From Diplosphaera chodatii (Eukaryota > Chlorophyta > Trebouxiophyceae > Prasiolales > Stichococcaceae): 64,000 nt of DNA. The DNA lies in assembly GCA_032358165.1 (NCBI GenBank), contig JAALGY010000017.1, forward strand, positions 2,852,001 through 2,916,000, given 5' to 3'. Both the position numbers and the translations under genes were made by a program. Below the pieces are notes generated by a model. The model worked only from the letters and a program-made list of their open reading frames with translations. It had not been told where the DNA came from and ran no database searches. Positions 11,823 to 21,700 of the stretch are shown here, in pieces; positions within the stretch are counted from its first letter, which is position 1, and each line of letters starts with the position of its first letter.

Positions 11823-12331
11823 TCATCCTGGTGTTGCAGCCGCTGCCGCCATGGCAAACTCGAGCTGCCGCCTCAGATGTGCAGGCAGCCGATCACTCTG
11901 CGGCGCACCTGCGGCAAACGCGCGACCAGCGTCCAGCGAGATCAGCAAACGCTCACTGGGGATCACACTGACCAGCACATTTCGCCTGCACGGAACACAC
12001 GGTGGGCTCATGTGTTGGACGCTGCAGCAGAGCTCGCGGATGCGCACCTTCTGGCGGGCCTTGTTCTTTTCATACCCCACAGGACTCCTGCAGGTCACCA
12101 AGAGCCACAATAACGCCAACACCCCATGAAACATAGCAGGGTGCAGGGTCGTCTTCACGGTGCAGGCGACCACACAACTCGGCAGACACCAGCGACTCTG
12201 GCCTGTCATGACTAGCGGCCGTGCCGCACTTTGGGGCAGTATCTGCAATCAGATCACCTCTTGAAGGCCAGGGCCCGCTGGATCTTGGCCAGGATGCGCT
12301 GCACCTGCCCCAGGTTCTGCTCCACTGGCAT
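11823..12331 (-). CDS. Tentative 112-aa hypothetical protein
   Basis: Two exons, 12258-12331 and 11823-12087, join in phase (339 nt). The start ATG at 12331 has an in-frame TAG just upstream, or that TAG is an intron acceptor and more exons exist. The N-terminus is helical (NLGQVQRILAKIQRALAFK), followed by a basic stretch (KNKARQKVRIRELCCS) and an Ala-rich end. Third positions are strongly G/C, which argues for real coding. It lies just downstream of COG7 on the same strand but does not match the COG7 C-terminus. I do not recognise the family. Confidence 0.42.
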
Positions 12332-12868
12332 GATGCCCCCCTACCGTAGCACCGTCTGAACGACCACGCCCCACGCGTCTGAGCTGCACGTGCAAGTGCT
12401 CTGCCGTGGATCTGTGAAGCAGTCCCTGACGGATGTTTGCGGTTTGCGAGGCCTGGTGAGGCGTGGATTTGTGAGCGGGAACGGAATGCACGCTGTGGGC
12501 AGCTGCCTGGAAGCCGCATCATGGGGGGATCCGGGGGAAATGGCGGCCACACATTGTCTTGCGATGCAATACCGAACCTGCTACCTCCGCAGTTTGCCAC
12601 TCCACCACGCCGCCTGAGATGTGCAGCACGGTGACTCCGACCACTGGCAGCACGTACAGGCACAGCCGACACTGCCGTCCCCAGCAGGTGCGAGCGCTGC
12701 GCTGTGGACAAGCACTGGCCCACACAACCGGCTGCTGCTGCCTGCTGCAGCTGCTGCCAGACGACAACGTCCCAGCACCGGTCCGGCAGCCTCCTGCCGC
12801 CTGCGCTCCTCCCCAGTCACACCGGCGGCACACACAGCCTCTGCCGGTCTGGATCGCAGCGCAACGCC
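12332..12868. other. Spacer between COG7 and the 112-aa gene
   Basis: No exon with coding bias seen on either strand. It should hold the COG7 3' UTR and any promoter of the 112-aa gene. Confidence 0.4.
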
Positions 12869-15800
12869 CTACTGTGACCTCGCAGCTGGCCCACTGGCAG
12901 GGGCGCCGGGCGGCGGCAGCCCGCGCTTTGCCGCGATGCCCGCCAGCGTGGGCGCGTGCAGCTGCGAGGCGTCCGCGTCCGCAAACTCCGCCGGCGGCAG
13001 GCCCACAGCCAGCTGCCAGCACAAAAACAGCACCCGTCATGAACAAGCCTGCAACTTATGTGATGCAACTCACAGGCCCCGGCTCATGTTCGTGTGCACG
13101 TGCTCCACAGCAGCCTGCAACTGCGCACGGCATGGAAACACGCCACTCAAGCACACTGCGCCATGTGCCTGACGAGAACTTCTGTGCAGCTGTGCGTCAC
13201 AGGACCCGCCTGCCAGGTGCCCAGGGGCGGCGGCAGCGCCACCCCCAGCGCCGACAGCACATTGCAGAAGTACTCGGCGTCGGCCGCCGCCTGGCCGCCG
13301 CCCGCCGCCGACAGCTGCGGTATCGCCTCCAGCTGGCGCAGGTACTCCTCAGCCGCGCCCAGCGCCACCTGCGCAGGTACCGCAGATCCGCATCAGAGCA
13401 AGACAACAGGCAGGTAGGCATATCCTACTGATCAGCAGCTGCAGGCGCTTTGCCTGCAGCCCCCACCTCGTGTGCTGTGTTGCCTGAGTTGTCGGCAGAG
13501 TTTGCCAAGCATCGCACAGCATGCCCTACTCTCGCACATGGTGTGTCTCCACAAATGCCAATGACAGCATGCTCCGCACCGCATCGCGTCGGCATGTGCA
13601 TGTAGGCGTGACAAGACAAGCAGCGCTATGACCGACTTGCTCAATCAGGCCGCCACCGCTCTGCCAGGGTCTACCTTGTCCAGCCGGTCGCCGTCGAGGC
13701 CGCCGCCGCCCAGCTTGCTTCCAGAACTGCTGGTAACAACACTGATACTGCCATTGTTCACAGGGAAAGCCACCTTGTCCAGCCAGTCGCCGTCCAGGCC
13801 GCCGTCCCCTGGCTCCACTTCCGCTGCTTCCAGCGCCCCCTCCAGCAGCTGCGGCAGCATCATGAGGTACTCCCCCGCGCCCGCCACCGCCGGCCCTGCA
13901 GTGAAAATGCCGGCCCCATCGGGCTTGCTGTCCTGAAGGCGCGCCACGGCCAAGCACATTCAACACAACCACCAGCACATGCACGCGCTTGTCACAGCCT
14001 TGTGTGTTGGGAGCATGCACTGTGACGACTACTCCAAACAAGCTGTAGCCTGGGTGTGCGCGGCCACGTGCCAAAGCGCATGGTCCGAGTGAGGCACAGC
14101 GCCACTGCTGGTATACGCTAAGCATTGACCAGCCAGCCCAGTGACAAGGGGCAGAGCCACTCTGCTCCGTGTGCCAGCTGACACGCACCTGGATAGGCTG
14201 AGAAGGACGGCAGCCCGAACTCGTTGGCGGGCGCTGGCGCACTCCAGGTGGGCTGCTGCGCCAGCCCCGCCAGCTGCTCCTTCACCTGGGCACAAAAAGG
14301 AGCCAGCTTTGGCCCGGGGATCGAGCCACATGACAAAGCACCCGCCGTCCATGTATCGCATGGCGCCCTGTGCGCGCACCAGGACGAATCCCCAGCCCCA
14401 GCCCCGCAGCGGAGTGTCCCTGCACGGGCGGCAGGCGCTGGGAGCGGTGCATCCACTGCGGCGGGATGATGCTGGCTGTATCACATGTCAATGTTCGTAT
14501 GATTGAGTTTGCGGTGGGGTGCCGGCGGCGCACCCGCAGCATGAGCACGTCGTACACCAGGGAGCTGGCGGCCGCCTGCAGCGCCGCGACGCGCGCGGTG
14601 GCCTGCGGCAGCGCGACGTACCGCGAGTCCGCCGCCGCCTCCACGAACGCCCGCATCTGCCGCAGCACCGCGCCCTGCGGCAGATGTGACAGGTCGGCTG
14701 TGCTGTGGCATGTAACTGGCCACGAGTGTGGGTGCCTTGCCTCTCTGCATTGAGGCAGCTGCACCCAGTGCCGTGGGGCTCTGCAAACAAGCTGCGCAGC
14801 GGCGCATGCCCTGCTTCTCCATGTCGCCACGCAAAGGCTGGGTTCAGACCACCAAGACCTACGTACCCAATTGCGCAGGAGCCATGCTGTGTCTGGGGTG
14901 CGAACTGCAGCACACCTCGTTGGCATTCAGCCGCAGCACGGCTGGGTCCAGCGGGTCTGACGCCGGGACGTCTGCGGCGTCCAGGGTGGACTGCAGCGCC
15001 GCCGCCGCCGCCCGCAGCTTGGCGTCCAGCACGCCCACCTGCCGGGCCGCCGACGCTGCAGAGCGCCAAAAACAAATGCATGTGAGCGATATGTGCAGCT
15101 TGCGTCCGGCCAAAACGCTGCCGGCCATGAGCAGTGCTCTGCGCCACAAGGCCACGGTGGGCTTGCGCTGGAATGAGCTGATTCATGCAGCTGAGCCTGG
15201 AGGTCGACCATCTGCTGTCAAACACCGTCAGGAGCGGCACCTGCCACGGATAGCAGCGGCAGCATGGCGGCGCCCTCCTCGCTGAGCTGCGGGGTGGCGC
15301 CCTCGCCGGCTGCGCCGCCGCCGCCAGACGCCTGATTCCAGGCACACAGAAACACCTCTTGCCACGACACTGTATAGCCATCTAGCCATGGGTGCGATTG
15401 GGCCACTGCTTGCTTGCAAGCAGCACCTGATCGATTTGCCGCGTGTACCTCTGCATGTACACATGTGGATGCAATGATATACGACAAGGATCAAGCGCAA
15501 TTTCAGGTACGAGCTTCCCCCATCAGCATCACAGTCATCATCATTGGCGCGTGCTCCCCATCCGCTCTGTAGCCTGACAGCAGCTCACCCTGCCAGCGGG
15601 TTCTGCGGCTGCTGCGCGCAGCACCTGCGACCGCAGCGCCGCCAGGCAGGACGCCTGTCTCGCTATGTGGTCCGTGAGGGCCGCGTCTGCGGATGCCAGC
15701 AACGGCTGCAGCCCTGTACCACCTGCAGGTTTTAAGTATCATCGTGTGTTAGCGTCTTGGTCAATGCTGAAACGCTACCACGATCCTGGACCCAGCAGCA

Positions 15801-18800
15801 GCTCTGGCTGCAGAGCCTGCCCATGGCTGAAAGCGAGACAGCCATGTCAAATGACCTGAGGTCATGAGGCCTGCCACATACTACAACCTGCAAAGGACGC
15901 ACGGATGTGGCTCATCAGCAACAAGTCTCATCTGCAACCACGCCCACTGAACTGCGTTCCGAAGAGTGCACAGGCCCACGCTTGTCACCTGTGAGCTGCT
16001 GCGCTCGGTCTGCCGCCGCCAGCACCGCCGCCACCGCCGGCGCAGTAGCAGCGCCGAGGCCCGCCACCGCCGCCTCCGTCTCTGGCGGCCCTGCAGCAAA
16101 ATCTGGCAGCGGGATCGCCGCCAGCTCGGCCGCCAGCTGGCGTCCCTCCATCTCGCCATACCTGCATCAGGGTGAGAAGTAGGCCTGGCAAGATGCTCGT
16201 GGTTGCGTTGCATTTGGCAGCAGCGCAGGACGCAGGCCCCTGCCAGTGCAAGAGAGGTGCAGCCTACCTGAGAGCGGAATCAGCCATGAAGCACACATGA
16301 GTTGGTGGTTTTGCGCTACGATGCTGTGCTGCTGCAGCTGCATGTCCTGCTGCAGATGGTTTGATGTCAGGTATATACCTGGTCAGCTGGGCCTCGAAGG
16401 GCGAGTACAGGGCGGCTGCAAAGGCGCGCAGCTGCTGCCGGGTGGCGCCGGGCACCGCCGCCGCCGCCCGCCTGGCCGTGCCCACCGCCAGGCTGTGCAG
16501 CTGCGCCAGGGTGGCAAGAGCGGCCCCCGGCTTGCCGCTGCCTGCAGAGCAGGTCAGTCAGTGTGAGTGTGATGCATCTGATACGAGTGCCAGAGTTCAA
16601 CAGGCAGACATGCAGAACAGATGAGATGCAAGCGGGGTGGCCCTGGCTGTGACAAAAGCACCAGGTTGACATGTTGCTGGGCTGGGCGCTCTGAGGCGAA
16701 GATGATCTGTCTGCCTGGACGCTTCCTCACCTTGAGACAGGGCTGCGCCGAGGCGCATGCGGAATGGCTTGTCGACGCGGGTGAAGAGGGACGCGAGTAG
16801 CCCTGTGGCAAACTCTGCAGCCTGCATACCACCAACGGATGTGAGCACGTGACGCACCGGTCAACCCTCATGAAGATCCGCCCATCCTCGGGCCTCAAAT
16901 GCTGGGTGAACCTTCAACATGCACCGCTGGGGAGCTCACCACCGTATGGATCCATGCAGTTCACACTCAGAAGTGGTTGCTGCACCTGTAGCGGCAGCAC
17001 ACCCTGCAGCCAGCGGGCCTCTGCATCGGCCGCAGACTCCACCTCGTCGTAGAAACCCGGCAGCCAGCCCCCGAAGCCGCCCGGCGTCGCCGGATCAAAC
17101 GCGTCCCACTTGCTCTGTTGTGGGGAGGGTGGAAGGTCAGCCACTGGGTCACAGTGCGGCGAAAGCAGATGTGCGACGGGCTGCTGGGTCTAGCCACCAC
17201 CCGCCGGCCGCTGCAGGGTGGTGCAACCCTAACACCACCACGAGGTGCACTGCCCTCCAACAGCGCACATCGTCCGCGTTTGCCACTGCCGTGTCTCTAT
17301 AGGGAACATGCAGTCGGAAGGCTGTCGATGCTGCAGTCAGAGGTCTGCTGAAGCCTCAACCCCACCTGCAGCGGCGCTGAACGGGCTGACACGTACAGCT
17401 TCTGCACCGCGGGCCCCCGCCCCACCGCCTCCATCATGCCGGCCAGCTGCGCGACGGCGTCGCCGCGCCGGCTGGCAAACGCCGCCGCCAGGCTGCCCTC
17501 CACTAAGCCCTGGAACCGGTCCTCCAGCGCCTGCGGCACCATACGACGACCCTGTGACGCTGCAACTGGATACTGCTGGTGCTGCTACCTGCTGCCCTGT
17601 GACTGGTGCTCGACCCACATTCACCTGTCGCACTGTGTGTGCGGCTGAAGTCCACTGACATCACCCAGCGCAGGCACCGAGGGTGGAAAGCAGTGCACCT
17701 CCAGAGGCAGAGCCAATTCCAGCCGACTGGCATGCTGCTCAGGGTGCTTTTGAAGCGGCTGCCTACCTCCAGGCGGTCCAGGCCGCCGGCGAACTCGGGG
17801 ACGTGGCCCACGAGGGCCAGGCTGCCGCGCATGCGCGCCAGCAGCGCCGCGATCGCGGCGACGTCCCCGCCGGCAAACACCGTCTCCACGCGCCGGAACA
17901 GCTCCGACAGCTCCGTCGCTTCCTGCAGCCATGGCCACATGCACACCTGAGGCCGTAACTTCGTCCAGCACCGCCCAACGCACTCTGGCCTCAACAGCTG
18001 CTTGTCTGCTTGCGGTTGCGGTCAAGGCACTTGCTGGTGCCACGCTGTGCGTCATGCCCAGCGCTGCTGTCGAGGAACTTGCAGGTGCCACGCTGTGCGT
18101 CATGGCCAGGCGCGCACCTTGAGCGTGCTGCAGGCGGCCTCCATGCGGGTCCTGACCCGGTCGAGCGCCGCCAGCGTGGCGGTGGAAGCAGCCGCTCCCG
18201 CCTTCTGCGCCGCCAGGTCCTGCACCAGGCGCCCCATGTCCCGCCGCAGCCCCGCCACGTCATCCTATCGTAAAGCCACGCAGCACCTCGAGCACGGTGG
18301 CTGCACGCAGCTTGGGGCGCCTAAGCTGTGAGCTGCCGGCTAGGGCCTTCCGGGGGGCGTTCTTGTTGTTCTGCTTTGCTCACATGTCCAAGCAACATGT
18401 GCGGCAGCGCTGTAGGTGTAAAGCAGGCACCGCCTGCATGTATACCCTGAGAATGAACGTATGTCCCTGAGTCTTTCACAGTTCCCAGCAGTCAGATTTG
18501 AGATGCCCACACCTGTAGGACATTGACCTCGGCAGAGGCCGCAGGGATGCGCCGCAGCGCGCGGTCGCTGGCATCAGCCAGGCCCGCCTCCACATCCTCT
18601 GCCGCCAATGCCAGGCGCATCTCCAGCCCCGCCAGGTGCCTGGCGAAGTGGTCTAGTCAGGTTGGCGCCATTGGCATGTGTGCATCACATCGCAGTGCAG
18701 CTACCTATAGTAGTTTTTCTGGCGGGGGCAGGATGCGTGAAGTCTGCGCAGCAGTCTCAAAGGCAAGCGCAAGTCCCATCTCCAGCCTGATTTAGATTCA

Positions 18801-18939
18801 AGTGCGCGCTCGTTGCAATTGGTGCGCATCTGTGCGTGCACCTCTCCAGGGTGTCGCCCTCCGGAACTGTGTTGCAGGCTGCATTGATCCATTGCTTTGG
18901 ATCGAAGCCCTCAGCTGCGAACTGCGCCAGGTCCGTCAT
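12869..18939 (-). CDS. COG7: Conserved oligomeric Golgi complex subunit 7
   Basis: Seventeen exons: 18842-18939, 18513-18652, 18118-18264, 17767-17922, 17366-17530, 16986-17114, 16731-16821, 16379-16541, 15989-16161, 15589-15713, 15241-15331, 14916-15055, 14534-14674, 14189-14285, 13774-13895, 13210-13368 and 12869-13012. They encode about 760 aa, close to the 770 of animal COG7. Family landmarks run in order: start FDPKQWINAACN, helical N-terminus, RYGEMEGRQL mid-protein, GEYLMMLPQLLE, and AEYFCNVLSALG near the end. COG7 belongs to lobe B of the COG tethering complex for intra-Golgi retrograde vesicles. Two junctions are unresolved: exon 1 to 2 (phase 2 against 1) and exon 16 to 17, where only a GC donor (CAG/GCGGGT) keeps frame without adding residues. 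Exon 15 has a duplicated donor 99 nt downstream. Confidence 0.9.
13673..13805 (-). repeat. Duplicated COG7 exon-15 donor region (period 99 bp)
   Basis: 13673-13706 and 13772-13805 are near-identical 33-34 bp copies covering the end of COG7 exon 15 and its GT donor. Both encode GLDGD(W/R)LDK followed by GT. The 99 nt between the two donors is open and in frame, so either site could be used. Confidence 0.8.
18021..18108. repeat. Tandem repeat, period 48 bp, at the start of COG7 intron 3
   Basis: Two copies of about 40 bp (18021-18060 and 18069-18108) differ at only a few bases. They lie immediately past the exon-3 donor at 18117-18116 on the minus strand and are intronic in the model. Confidence 0.75.
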
Positions 18940-19762
18940 TGGTGGACGACCCTGAAGATGAGCGCTAGATCACACGGGATCACTTCCTGGTACCTGCAGA
19001 GGAAGGTCTACCTGACACGCAGACCCTCAGGCTCTAACCTCGATCGAACGAAGAGAAGCAAGCAAATCACGAAGCCGTGAAGTGCTGCAATATCCCCACA
19101 AGCCGAACGCTCTGCTGCGTTGCTTGTACTGACATGCTGCATGCCCTGCATCCATTGGTGATGCCCGGAACACCGAAGTGGAGGCACCAAAAGATCGAAG
19201 AAAATCCATCACCTTTACAGCACTCAGGGTACAACAACAACACTGTGCTTCTCGCGCTTTACTCTGCCGGTTTGCATTAGTGTAGTGGCGCAGTGCAGCC
19301 GACATACAGCTCGCTGCGTACTGGCAAACCGTGCCGTTCTACCAACGCTGATTGCGTCAGACATCGAAGTTGTTCATCGTGGCAATTAAACTTGGATTGT
19401 TTGTGGTTCGTGGCATCGGCAGCAGGGATTTTGCCTGCTTAGCCGACAGCAGCATCTTCTTATTGTCATGTTGGCTGTCCCAGTCACAGCCTGATCTGAC
19501 GCGTGCAGTGGTTTCCGTGTGCCAGCATCCAGCAGTCATGATCTTAGCCGATGGGCATTGCAGCAAATTGGCTGCCGGCCAGGGCTGGCTTGTTGGCCAG
19601 CGCCGCCGGCCGATGCTGCCATCATGCTCACTTCCCCGCGGTGACATCGGACTACCGCTGCTGCAACGCAGGCATGAACGCGTCCAACATGCTGTATGTG
19701 CAGTGCAGTATGACCTGCATGCGTTGCGCGTGCCGTGTTGGCTGTGCATTGGGTTGTGGTTG
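18940..19762. other. Divergent intergenic/promoter region
   Basis: Between the starts of COG7 (-) and the 168-aa membrane protein (+). Open frames are present but lack coding bias, and no promoter element is identified. Confidence 0.45.
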
Positions 19763-20880
19763 ATGCCACTACTCGATCATGACTCATACGATAACGTAAC
19801 TGCTCGAGCATGCAGTGTCGGCCTTCGCTCGGGCCTGTGCGTCGTCCGCGCGGCACAGGGCGACACCAGCAAGCAGGACACGCAGATCGCCGGCTGGATC
19901 CAGGAGGCTCTCGATGTTGACATCGACTCTGCTGCCATCAGGCGCAGGCGGCAGGAGGTGAAGGTGTGAGGGCAATGCTGCATCATTGTGCACCCGTGTA
20001 CAATACATCTGAACACATCTGCACTGCAGCATAGCCCTAGTGGGCAATGCAAAGCCTCACTTTCCAGGTTGCATTTCCCGATTGGATCACCAGCGGATGT
20101 GACCTATGACTGCTGCAGGCAGTCATCGATCTGTTCGGCCTGGAGAGTGTGCTCGAGGCGCATGACGCATACACGAAGAGATTGGCCTTTTTCCAAGTAC
20201 GGCCCCGCGCTGTGCATAACGTCAGGCGCTTGGTTTGATTGCCAGTTCGCCTTTGTTCAACCTTTGATGGCAGTTGCCAGCTCCTCAGATCAGCGTAAGG
20301 TGCAGGTGCGGCATGGTTCTGCAGGTGGTCACGGGCATCTTCCTTGCGGCTTTTCTCGTGCTCCTCGCAATAGTTTTTGCAACAGATCTTGGAGATGTGG
20401 CAGTCGAAATCCTGACCAAACAGGGTGGGCTCGGCGCAGCGGTGATTGTGTACGGCACCTTGGGACCCATAGTGTATTGTGAGTTACATCTTGCTCTCAA
20501 CCATGTGTGCTGGTCCCATTGTGCACAGCACTCCCGGACATGTGATTCGGCGTCATCTCTGCAAGTTTGTGCAGCAGCCGCCCATCACGTGTTCTGCCAG
20601 GTCTTGAACTCATAAGACGAGTTTGCATGGCCTGGCATTGCCAGGCATGTGAAGGCGGCATTTGTTAGAGCACTGCAGCTCAGATCCTGCATCTGGCAAG
20701 GATCGAGGCGCTTCGTGCATGAGTGCAGGGACCTATCAGGGCCTGGGTGTGGTCTGGACCCGGGGAGAGATGCGCATCCGCTTTGATGCTGCGCACAAGA
20801 GACAGGGCGGCGTGGCCACCCGTCGGGAGCTTGCTGCTGTGGTGCGCAGCCTGAGGGGCAGCGATGTCCGCCTGGAGTAG
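19763..20880 (+). CDS. 168-aa membrane protein with two hydrophobic segments, possibly plastid-targeted
   Basis: Three exons, 19763-19963, 20325-20478 and 20729-20880, give 507 nt in phase. The N-terminus contains ARACSVGLRSGLCVVRAA, like a transit-peptide end. A charged soluble stretch follows (WIQEALDVDIDSAAIRRRR), then two hydrophobic segments (GIFLAAFLVLLAIVFA; LGAAVIVYGTLGPIVYW) in exon 2 and its junction. The C-terminal 45 residues are charged (TRGEMRIRFDAAHK, RRELAAVVRSLR) and vaguely recall a single degenerate EF-hand, but no calcium loop is present. The first exon might begin at an internal acceptor near the CAG before residue G33 rather than at this ATG. I recognise no family. Plastid location is an inference from the N-terminus. 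Confidence 0.65.
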
Positions 20881-21700
20881 GGTGAGCAAGTGACTGTTTT
20901 GTCATTGCGCGGAACTGCATATGGTGTAGCCATGCATACAACTCTTGGCGCCGCGTTACCGGACAGTGCTTGGTGACGAAGTTTGGTGACCAGGTTTGCG
21001 CAGCCGCTGTCTTGCAGGTCGGAAGGCGTCTTGGAACAGCGTGCATACAAGGACTCATAGGAGCAGCACGTTGATCATACAGCTACAGCTCAGCGAGGCC
21101 AAGCGCAGCCCTCATACCTATATATCGGGCTGCCTTCAGCAGCTTGACAGCGGGGCCATTGCCATCAGCGAGTTTCAGGAAGCTGCAGATGGCGGGAGAA
21201 GACGTGGGCTGAGCGCTTGAGCTTCGCACATCCAAGGGAAGCAGCAGCATCCAGGTGCCTTATAAGTTGTGTATCAGCGATCAGACTTTGAGCTTTGGCT
21301 GCGCAGTTGCTGTGGTGCAGGCAGCCCATGTGCAGTGGGCGGCTATACGTTTGCCCCGCATCTCGACCAGGGCATGTCAGGTAGGTACATCTGGGCCAGC
21401 AGCGGTTCAGAGGGTTTGCACCATTTGTAGGGTCAGCTTCAGCGAGGCAACAAGGTCACATCCTCAACCATGATGTATTTGAATAAAATGTTAGGAGGAC
21501 GGTAGAATGGGGCGGCATATTGCACATGGGTGCGGCTGCAGAAAATACACCTGAAGCCGGACTGCACGAGCTGTAGAAGCACCACGTGGCACTGCAGTCA
21601 CCGCACTGGTGGTACTCGAGCACAGTGGTCACCTGGCAGCAGGTCACTTGTACATGCTTGCTGCTTCCTGACGGCTGCGGTGCTTCCACTGGTGGTGGGG
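20881..21700. other. Intergenic region
   Basis: Between the 168-aa gene and SPOUT1, both (+). A short plus-strand frame near 21088-21190 (QQLDSGAIAISEFQEAAD) could be a stray exon, but it joins neither neighbour in a way I can support. Confidence 0.35.

Noticed and set aside
12559..13431. 290-codon plus-strand frame
   Set aside because: Shadow of COG7 exons 16-17 on the opposite strand; composition is Arg/Pro/Cys noise typical of antisense GC-rich exons.
14488..15381. 297-codon minus-strand frame
   Set aside because: Runs through three COG7 exons and two introns in the wrong phase; the spliced frame gives conserved COG7 blocks.
21281..21390. Possible exon ending at a GTAGGT donor
   Set aside because: It joins neither the 168-aa gene nor SPOUT1 in phase and has weak codon bias.
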